NCBI GenBank assembly: GCA_002436505.1
Contig: DJML01000001.1
Location: forward strand, 1-6,900
Reading direction: 5' to 3'
Source: Bacteroidetes bacterium UBA6491
GTDB taxonomy: Bacteria > Bacteroidota > Bacteroidia > NS11-12g > UBA9320
DNA: 6,900 nt
Below are positions 1-5,652 of the stretch, in pieces. Below the pieces are notes generated by a model. It searched no databases, had not been told where the DNA came from, and was given only the letters and a program-made list of their open reading frames with translations. Each line of letters begins with the position of its first letter. The stretch's first letter is position 1. The position numbers and the translations under genes were made by a program.

Positions 1-1112
1 GTATTGGCAAAAAAGGCATCAAAAGTGATGTATTTTCGTTGAGACTCGTGGATCAATTCTTCGGAGATCGGCACAAGAATTTTGTCGAATTTGGCCTTCA
101 TCGCGTTCTTCAGTTGTGAACGACGTGTTCCATATTTCACCTGTAATGTGCCGTCATTTGGGAGGTTTACAGCGATGGTCTTGCTTCCGGCGTTGCAATC
201 TCCTGCATAATATACAACATCATAAGCGTTCAGCTGAGAGCTGGAACCGGGTTTCTCCTTTTTGTAGGCGTCTTCCACCGGAAGGTTTTCCTGAAGCTCA
301 GGAAGCCAGGCTACATACTTATCCAGTTTTTTACTCCAAACCTTATCCTTTACAAGCACATAGGCTTCATAGGAGGTCTTTGCGCCAAAAAGCTGATCCT
401 CATAATTCTCGATCGGACCGATAATGAGGTCTAAGCCATTGTCCTTCATACCCAGCCATGCAATGTCACTCGGGTTAAAATCATCCGTCAGCAGCGCTTC
501 TGCTCTTAGGTTTAGGTACTCCTTCAGCGCCTGGTTCTCACAGATCTTAGCCGCATCCCTAATGTGGCCTGCAGCACGCAGTAATTCATCGTGATAAATG
601 ATATTATAAGGTATTGCAGCAAGCTTGCCATCCGTATCCCTTCGTATCACACTGTACTGGTCCGTGGTATCTATTCCTGATTCCCGCAGCTGTTCCTTTG
701 TAATGTCAGCCGGGTAAAAGTTAGCGCCGGCAGGTTTTGGTCCAATGCCTTCAACAAATGGTTCATTCTCTGCCAACCTGTCCCAGGGACCATAGTTTAT
801 AACAACAAAATTTCGTACGTCTTCATCCTGTATACTGCTAAGAAGTTCGTTCTTATCACCCCAGGTCTGGCGCCAGAATAATTCATTCATTACTTCAGCA
901 GCTTTGATCATGTGCGGCAACATTTCCTTCTCATAGTCCTCTAGTTGAGACAGATCCGTTGTCAGCTCAAAAGACACATAGGTATCGGTTAACCGGTTAA
1001 AGGAATCCGTTTTTACTTCTTTTTCAGAAACATCGGTGTCCTGAGTCTTTTTTTCTGAGCAGCCTGATAGAATTATTGCCAGGGTACAGCTTATTAGTGC
1101 AAATCGGTTCAT
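1..1112 (-). CDS. Peptidase family M49 (dipeptidyl peptidase III-like) lipoprotein, N-terminal part, cut by left window edge
   Basis: The reading frame is open from an ATG at 1112 to the left edge with no stop, giving 370 complete residues. It begins with a lipoprotein signal: MNRF, a hydrophobic stretch, then lipobox LSGC with Cys18, so the protein should be anchored in the envelope. Landmarks that match the M49 family as I know it are INYGPWDRL (about 105-113) followed by PFV, GANFYPADIT (129-138), IGPIENYEDQLFG (231-243) with the following SYEAYVLVKD, AVNLPND (314-320) and KFDKILVPI (341-349). M49 enzymes are zinc peptidases that release dipeptides from peptide N-termini. The catalytic HExxH or HExxGH motif is expected just after YITFDAFFAN, where the window ends, so activity cannot be judged here. 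The pattern resembles the branch related to the C-terminal part of plant NUDT3-type proteins more than animal DPP III. The family call is confident; the exact substrate is not known. Confidence 0.85.
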   Translation of the reverse strand, partial: MNRFALISCTLAIILSGCSEKKTQDTDVSEKEVKTDSFNRLTDTYVSFELTTDLSQLEDYEKEMLPHMIKAAEVMNELFWRQTWGDKNELLSSIQDEDVRNFVVINYGPWDRLAENEPFVEGIGPKPAGANFYPADITKEQLRESGIDTTDQYSVIRRDTDGKLAAIPYNIIYHDELLRAAGHIRDAAKICENQALKEYLNLRAEALLTDDFNPSDIAWLGMKDNGLDLIIGPIENYEDQLFGAKTSYEAYVLVKDKVWSKKLDKYVAWLPELQENLPVEDAYKKEKPGSSSQLNAYDVVYYAGDCNAGSKTIAVNLPNDGTLQVKYGTRRSQLKNAMKAKFDKILVPISEELIHESQRKYITFDAFFAN

Positions 1113-1126
1113 GTAAATATTTTCGG

Positions 1127-1157
1127 GAAAATTAGAGAATTGACAGGATATCCCCAA
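1127..1157 (-). promoter_or_regulatory. Possible Bacteroidota-type promoter of the M49 gene
   Basis: On the minus strand, TTG (plus positions 1155-1157) is followed after 20 bases by TAATTTTC (1127-1134). This is one mismatch from the TAnnTTTG -7 element used by the primary sigma factor of Bacteroidota, and the spacing is in the accepted range. It would place the transcript start about 10 bases before the ATG at 1112. The motifs are short and AT-rich, so chance is a real alternative. Confidence 0.3.
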
Positions 1158-1182
1158 CTGGCGGAGAAAGGTGTTTTGCAAT

Positions 1183-1190
1183 TATCTTTG
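1183..1190 (+). promoter_or_regulatory. TAnnTTTG -7-like element directly upstream of the YbaB start
   Basis: TATCTTTG is an exact match to the Bacteroidota -7 consensus TAnnTTTG and lies in the non-coding gap between two divergent genes. No TTG is seen at the proper distance upstream; the nearest (1140-1142) is 40 bases away. The element ends only 4 bases before the preferred ATG at 1195. If it works, the transcript would start at or very near the start codon and be almost leaderless. Confidence 0.35.
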
Positions 1191-1194
1191 CCAC

Positions 1195-1485
1195 ATGTTT
1201 GGATTGGATAAACTGAAGGAAGCAAAAAAGAAAGCCCTTGAGATCAAGGAACGTCTGGATAACACCACCGTTGAAGGATCAAGCAGCAACGGGGAGGTAA
1301 AGGTTATTAGTACTGGCAACAGGAGGATCGTGGATGTCGTGATAAACGATTCTGTTTTCAGGGTTCGTGAGCAAAGGGAAATTGAACAAATGATCACCGA
1401 AGCAACGAACAATGCATTAATTCAGGCAGAACAACTGGCAGAAGCGGAGATGAGGTCAATTATGCCAAATATTCCAGGACTATAA
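1195..1485 (+). CDS. YbaB/EbfC-family nucleoid-associated DNA-binding protein
   Basis: The protein has 96 residues from the ATG at 1195. It has the YbaB layout: an N-terminal charged helix (KLKEAKKKALEIKERLDN, about 6-23), a short beta sheet with NGEVKVISTGNRRIVDVVI (32-50), and a C-terminal helix ending in PNIPGL, the usual tail of this family. YbaB proteins are dimeric, bind DNA with little sequence specificity and are found on the nucleoid; in many bacteria the gene lies next to dnaX and recR, which are absent here. A longer frame opens at GTG 1171 and adds MFCNYLCH. I prefer 1195 because family members begin MFG or MF plus a helix, and because the longer start would read through the promoter-like element. 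It is the only plus-strand gene, divergent from the M49 gene and convergent with the secreted-protein gene. Slightly shorter than the typical length of 100-110 residues. Confidence 0.9.
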   Translation: MFGLDKLKEAKKKALEIKERLDNTTVEGSSSNGEVKVISTGNRRIVDVVINDSVFRVREQREIEQMITEATNNALIQAEQLAEAEMRSIMPNIPGL

Positions 1486-1516
1486 CCGCTTGTCATCAAC
1501 ACCAAACGAACCTTAA

Positions 1517-3214
1517 CTAGAAAGTGATCTTATGCATCACCACTTTACTAGCTTTCAGGTATTGGAAGGCAATAAATTCATTTTGTGAAATGTCGTGAAC
1601 ATTTACAAAACGGATGTTCGTGCCTCCCTTGGCCTTTCTCTTTTTTGACCTGGTCGACCTGCTCTTTCCGGATGCCGTAGATAAATTTAATTTGCCAGAT
1701 GATAATTCATTGGTCTCCAGGTCAAGTTTGTACACCAGATCATCCGCTAGCAGATACGCCTCTTTACCATTCACGGTGCCCGTGATCTCAGTACCAATAT
1801 CAATATTCATCAGATAGTGATCCTTTTCAATTCGAACTCCTGACATCTGATCATTATTTATAGTGCTGGCTATAGCATCCTGATAATGGTAATAATATGT
1901 TGTTTTGGTGCTAGTGGTGCCATTCTGATCTGTAGTTGTGGTGGTTACCACCTTTATATATTTCTGCTCAATAACGATCAGAGGTATGCCTTTGGGAGAT
2001 ATTTCGAACACAGCGATCCCCCCAAAACTAGAAATGGACTTTTCAGGAATACCAGCGGCAATTTTCTTCTTTTCCTGCCTTGCAGCACTCCGTGATGATC
2101 TCGACCTCCTTTCGTTTGGTTTTGCATCTGTATCATAGAGCTCGTCCGGGTAATCGTATGACGCAGAAGCAATGGACCGAAAACTATCCAGTGCGATAAC
2201 ATCATAGAGTATGGAAGTAACATACGCCTTTTCATCCGCCACAACCCCTTCAACACCGGCAATAGAAATGTGATTCCCGTCATCCTGCATTTTCATCCTG
2301 GCTTCCATGATCACGCTTTCCGAACTGGGCTCATAGGCAATATCCGTGTTATCAGTTCGAAGCTGTAAAACGACATACCTGCCCTCGTACATAGGTTCCT
2401 GATCTCCTTTTCTTGGCATTCTTCTCCCAGAGATGTATTTTAATTTTATTGCACCAAGAACATATACATTGCCTGATCGATCAAACAACATCTGATCGAT
2501 TTTGATTCTTTTCTCCCCTTCATATTCAAAGCGATAATCTTCACGGAAATTCATCAAGGTCATCTGGTCATTGTAGACCCAGAAATCAAATTTACTGAAC
2601 TTCCTGTCGTCATCGAATCTAGGGCCAAACAAACCACGATCAAACTTCATAGGAGGAAAACCTGAAACAAGAAAAGACTCTTTGTCTTCGCCAATTACAA
2701 TTTCAAACCTTTCCTGCCAATACCCCCGTTCTGCGAGCTTGATCTCGGCTATCATAACCGGATCTGATTGAAAACTAAGGCTTTCAGGGTCATACCATCC
2801 AGCAAAAAGATACCGCTTTTTCTTCTTCATGTTATCATAACTGAGGAAGAGCATGAACCCCTTTTTCATTCGAAACAACCCCTCATAGATCATGATCTTG
2901 TTGTCAAGTTTGAATTCCGGGACCACTTTCTTCACCAAGCGCAGATTGTCATCATTGTAGTGCATTTCAACATAGGTCATTCGGCGGAACCCAAGATTTT
3001 CATGCCGTACCAAACTTTGTCTTGACACCGAAGTAATGGATAAATAATCGTGATTGGACATCGGAATGACATCACCTAATATCCCTGCTTTTCCTGGTTT
3101 AAATGCTTTGCCATTTGCTTGTTTTACCGTTAGATCTTGAGCATTCGCTGTGCCAGATCCGATCTGAAACAAGATCAGTATTATTATCAAAGAAACTATT
3201 CTGTTGGTTTTCAT
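1517..3214 (-). CDS. Large secreted protein of unknown function
   Basis: The protein has 565 residues. It has a clear Sec signal peptide: MKTNR, a hydrophobic core (8-18) and likely cleavage after Ala25 (ANA|QD). I do not recognise a named domain. The mature part looks beta-rich, with recurring strand-turn patterns such as KGFMLFLSYDN (118-128) and FDRSGNVYVLGAI (244-256) that recall propeller-like repeats of Bacteroidota envelope proteins; this fold is inference. Odd stretches are KKKKR (130-134), an Arg/Ser/Lys-rich stretch (368-384), a Thr/Tyr-rich stretch (424-444) and a second basic stretch (515-531). There is no lipobox, no later membrane segment and no type IX secretion C-terminal domain; the end is SKVVMHKITF. 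Periplasmic location is therefore the simplest reading. It follows the outer-membrane barrel gene by 29 bases on the same strand, so the two are probably co-transcribed and may act together. No enzymatic motif was found. Confidence 0.8.
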   Translation of the reverse strand: MKTNRIVSLIIILILFQIGSGTANAQDLTVKQANGKAFKPGKAGILGDVIPMSNHDYLSITSVSRQSLVRHENLGFRRMTYVEMHYNDDNLRLVKKVVPEFKLDNKIMIYEGLFRMKKGFMLFLSYDNMKKKKRYLFAGWYDPESLSFQSDPVMIAEIKLAERGYWQERFEIVIGEDKESFLVSGFPPMKFDRGLFGPRFDDDRKFSKFDFWVYNDQMTLMNFREDYRFEYEGEKRIKIDQMLFDRSGNVYVLGAIKLKYISGRRMPRKGDQEPMYEGRYVVLQLRTDNTDIAYEPSSESVIMEARMKMQDDGNHISIAGVEGVVADEKAYVTSILYDVIALDSFRSIASASYDYPDELYDTDAKPNERRSRSSRSAARQEKKKIAAGIPEKSISSFGGIAVFEISPKGIPLIVIEQKYIKVVTTTTTDQNGTTSTKTTYYYHYQDAIASTINNDQMSGVRIEKDHYLMNIDIGTEITGTVNGKEAYLLADDLVYKLDLETNELSSGKLNLSTASGKSRSTRSKKRKAKGGTNIRFVNVHDISQNEFIAFQYLKASKVVMHKITF

Positions 3215-3243
3215 AAGATTGTTCTAATGTATTTGATCGATGT

Positions 3244-3918
3244 TCAGAAGAATAATCCGATCTTCAATTGATACCCAAATAAAAAGGTGAAATTCTCTTC
3301 TGCAAAAGGGCCTTCTGCTCCATAGGCCGGATCATCTTTTCCGTCTTTGGTGACTTTGACACTTGCCCCTCCGAAATACGTCTCTCCGCCAATAGCGATC
3401 TGCTTCCCGTATAAGATCCATGAGGAATAAGAGAAACAGTACTCTTTGCTGTCCAATTTGTATTTATTGTCTGCCTTCAGTACTCTGTTGCGATAGATCA
3501 GACTTACACCAGACCCGTGATCGACCGCCCCTTTATTCAAATAATATGTGAGTTGGGCCCCATAACCATATCCTCCCTTTATCGGTCGGTCACTTGCTTC
3601 TTGGTCATAACCCATAGGGTATCTTCTATAGATCCACGGGGCATAGTTCTTCTGAAAAATATGTGATTCACCAATAACCGTTGCACTTAAATCCGGCGAT
3701 ATTTTTCTTGTATAATTAAAGGAGGCAAATCCACTAGCCAGACCGAAAGCATTGATAGCTATAATATTGGACTTACCCATCTTTCTGCCATCATCCAGGT
3801 ATTTCCTGTAATTATTATCAGGGCTGAAGTTAAAATCCTGCGCCGCCGTGTTACTTGAATTCAGAAGAAATAAAGTAGCCACAATTAAAAACAAACTGGT
3901 CTTTGTCATATATTTCAT
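3244..3918 (-). CDS. Small outer-membrane beta-barrel protein, function unknown
   Basis: I take the ATG at 3918, giving MKYMTKTSLF and 224 residues. The frame opens earlier at 3945, but that start puts nine residues ahead of a normal signal peptide; the ATG at 3909 is also possible. The signal peptide has a hydrophobic core (SLFLIVATLFLLN) and likely cleavage at TAA|QD. The mature protein opens with NIIAINAFGLASGFASFNYTRKI, a pattern seen in small Bacteroidota barrels where a first strand with alternating hydrophobic residues is followed by Y-x-R. Many aromatic-rich alternating strands follow, with GGYGYGAQLTYYL, GVSLIYRN and NFTFLFGYQLKIGLFF at the C-terminus. A terminal Phe after an amphipathic strand is the usual recognition signal for barrel assembly. 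About 8-10 strands would fit. It is the first gene of a likely two-gene unit with the secreted 565-residue protein. Substrate or partner is unknown. Confidence 0.75.
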   Translation of the reverse strand: MKYMTKTSLFLIVATLFLLNSSNTAAQDFNFSPDNNYRKYLDDGRKMGKSNIIAINAFGLASGFASFNYTRKISPDLSATVIGESHIFQKNYAPWIYRRYPMGYDQEASDRPIKGGYGYGAQLTYYLNKGAVDHGSGVSLIYRNRVLKADNKYKLDSKEYCFSYSSWILYGKQIAIGGETYFGGASVKVTKDGKDDPAYGAEGPFAEENFTFLFGYQLKIGLFF

Positions 3919-3959
3919 ATTACTGCTAAATAAAACACAAATCATTAAATATCAAGATG

Positions 3960-3977
3960 TTAGAAAAATTTTCTTAA
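3960..3977. repeat. AT-rich imperfect inverted repeat between the GH3 and barrel genes
   Basis: TTAGAAAAATTTTCTTAA is a near-perfect palindrome: the arms TTAGAAAA and TTTTCTTAA pair apart from one extra base. It lies in the gap between the GH3 stop codon (4013) and the barrel start (3918). The stem would be almost free of G-C pairs, so it is a weak terminator at best. It could be a protein-binding site for the downstream pair, or chance in AT-rich DNA. Confidence 0.25.
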
Positions 3978-4012
3978 TGTGCATGAGTTATTGGGAGATA
4001 CACTGATTCCGT

Positions 4013-5527
4013 TTATCCCTTTTTCATGCTCATGATCTCATCGATCATTTTTCTGTCGTTGGCCAGCCGGGGTACTTTATTCTGACCTCCGAGTTTCCCT
4101 CTCTGCTTCATCCAGTTATAGAATGTCCCTGACTCACAAACACGAACCAACGGGGGCTTGAGTGCAATATCACCGCTGCGTTTGGCCTCATAATCGCTGT
4201 TGACAGATTTCAGCATCTCATCCAGTTCATTCCTGAATTGGTTTACATCCCTGGGTTCCTGGTCGAATTCAATTAACCATTCATGCCCTGCAGAAGCATT
4301 TTCATCAAAGTAAATAGGTCCTGCAGTAAATTCACGGACTCTGCTGTTCGTTCTGTGGCATGCTTCTTTTATAGCTGCTTCAGCATTATGGATCATCAGT
4401 TCCTCTCCGAAGGTGTTAATGTAAAGTTGGGTTCTGCCTGTAATCCTAAACCTGTACGGGTACTTCTCAGTAAAGAGAATTGTGTCCCCTATCATATAGC
4501 GCCATAATCCGCTGTTTGTTGTTATTATAAGGGCATAGTTGACACCAAGCTCAATTTCTTCAAGGGTCTTTGTTTTAGGATTAGCTGCTCCAAATTCTGA
4601 CATTGGCAGGAATTCGTAGTAAATGCCATAATCCAGCATGAGCATCATGTCTTTTTCACGTTCAGTTTGTATCCCAAAAAATCCTTCAGAAGCGTTGTAG
4701 CTTTCCATATACGTCATCGCATCAGAAGGGATGTATTTTTCAAAACTCGACCTGTAAGGTTCAAAGCTAACTCCGCCGTGCATATACAATTCCATGTTTG
4801 GCCATATGTCCAGCAGGTTTTCTGCATTCTTCATTTCCAGCAATCGCTCAATCAGAAGAACCGTCCAGGTAGGCACGCCCGAGATGCTTGTCACGTCCTC
4901 TCCAACCGTTGCATTGGCCAGTTTCTCAAGCTTGATCTCCCAGTCTGCCATCAATGCGATCTCAGCTGCTGGCGTGCGGAAAAGATTCACCCAGAAAGGC
5001 AGATTATTCATCATTACGGCTGAAAGGTCCCCGTAGTAACTGTTTCTTGAATACTTGTTCAACTCATGGCTCCCGCCGATGAGCAATCCTTTTCCCTCAA
5101 AGATCTTTGTGGACGGGTTCGCGTTGCAGTAAAATGTAAGCAGATCCCTGCCACCCCTGAACTGGCATTCATCCAGCGATTCGAAACTTACTGGAATGAA
5201 CTTGCTTTTATCGGATGTGGTACCGGATGATTTTGCGAACCATTTGATCTCAGAAGGCCACAACAATCGCTGCTCCCCTTTCATCGTGCGCTCGATCCAT
5301 GGTTTAATGTCTTCATAATCCTGAACTGGCACTCTTTCTCTGAACTGGTCAAAATTCTGGATATCCTTAAAACCGTATTTCCTCCCAAATTCTGTGTTCC
5401 TGCCAGCTTCGATCAGGCTCTGAAAGGTGCTTTCCTGCACGTCATGCGGATGGTCTATGGATTCCTGCACTTGCTGGATCCTTTTTTTAAAGTACCATGA
5501 TAACAGCGAACTTACGAGGACAAACAC
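4013..5527 (-). CDS. GH3-family acyl-adenylating enzyme (putative acyl-acid amido synthetase)
   Basis: The protein has 504 residues and is soluble and cytoplasmic in character. It belongs to the GH3 family of the ANL adenylating superfamily, which in plants activates carboxylic acids such as jasmonate or auxin with ATP and joins them to amino acids. Motifs seen are the phosphate-binding loop SSGTTSDKSKFIPVS (100-114), YMESYNASEG (273-282) for adenine and phosphate contacts, WRYMIGDT (342-349) with the Asp expected to hold ribose, ITGRTQLYINTFGEEL (362-377) at the domain hinge, and GQNKVPRL (481-488) with Lys484 as the probable C-terminal-domain lysine. Nothing appears missing, so activity is likely, but the substrate is unknown. 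The start is GTG at 5527; an in-frame TGA lies just upstream and the N-terminal SLLSWYFKKRIQQ fits the family, so a later start is unlikely. AGGA precedes the GTG by only two bases. It lies 125 bases after the M28 gene and 94 before the barrel gene; shared transcription is possible but unproven. Confidence 0.88.
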   Translation of the reverse strand: MFVLVSSLLSWYFKKRIQQVQESIDHPHDVQESTFQSLIEAGRNTEFGRKYGFKDIQNFDQFRERVPVQDYEDIKPWIERTMKGEQRLLWPSEIKWFAKSSGTTSDKSKFIPVSFESLDECQFRGGRDLLTFYCNANPSTKIFEGKGLLIGGSHELNKYSRNSYYGDLSAVMMNNLPFWVNLFRTPAAEIALMADWEIKLEKLANATVGEDVTSISGVPTWTVLLIERLLEMKNAENLLDIWPNMELYMHGGVSFEPYRSSFEKYIPSDAMTYMESYNASEGFFGIQTEREKDMMLMLDYGIYYEFLPMSEFGAANPKTKTLEEIELGVNYALIITTNSGLWRYMIGDTILFTEKYPYRFRITGRTQLYINTFGEELMIHNAEAAIKEACHRTNSRVREFTAGPIYFDENASAGHEWLIEFDQEPRDVNQFRNELDEMLKSVNSDYEAKRSGDIALKPPLVRVCESGTFYNWMKQRGKLGGQNKVPRLANDRKMIDEIMSMKKG

Positions 5528-5652
5528 GGTCCTAATATATCATTTTTTAGTCAATAATTGCTTTTAAAAATCAGGCCCGTACAATAATCATATGACTTAA
5601 ATACGCCCATTGATCTCTCGCTTTAGAGCATGCATTTGAAATGACATTGTCC
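5528..5652. other. Intergenic gap between the M28 and GH3 genes; no gene seen
   Basis: This 125-base gap is the longest non-coding stretch. I find no open frame of note, no tRNA and no strong GC-rich hairpin followed by a T run. On the minus strand it holds TATATTAG (plus 5534-5541), a poor match to the TAnnTTTG element with no well-spaced TTG, and an 8-base palindrome TCATATGA. A promoter for the GH3 gene probably lies here, but I cannot fix its position. Confidence 0.4.

Noticed and set aside
116..424. Plus-strand open frame of 102 codons inside the M49 gene
   Set aside because: It is antisense to an unbroken frame with clear family motifs, is rich in Arg, His and Cys, and has no recognisable domain.
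1171..1194. GTG start that would lengthen the YbaB protein by eight residues
   Set aside because: The extension MFCNYLCH is not family-like, overlaps an exact -7 promoter motif, and the ATG at 1195 gives the typical MFG start.
1486..1516. Bidirectional terminator in the convergent gap after YbaB
   Set aside because: The 31 bases contain no inverted repeat long enough to form a stable stem.
1978..2283. Minus-strand frame of 101 codons inside the secreted-protein gene, which could suggest a frameshift or overlapping gene
   Set aside because: The main frame is continuous through the whole region from signal peptide to stop, so there is no break to explain; this is an alternative-frame shadow.
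3919..3945. Upstream ATG of the barrel gene at 3945
   Set aside because: It adds MICVLFSSN before an already complete signal peptide that begins MKYMTKTSLF; the later ATG is the better start.
3960..3977. Rho-independent terminator after the GH3 gene
   Set aside because: The inverted repeat is almost purely A-T and lies about 40 bases past the stop; the stem would be too weak. It is listed only as a repeat.
4667..5036. Two plus-strand frames inside the GH3 gene
   Set aside because: Both lie antisense to the GH3 catalytic motifs and show shadow composition, with no promoter or family match.
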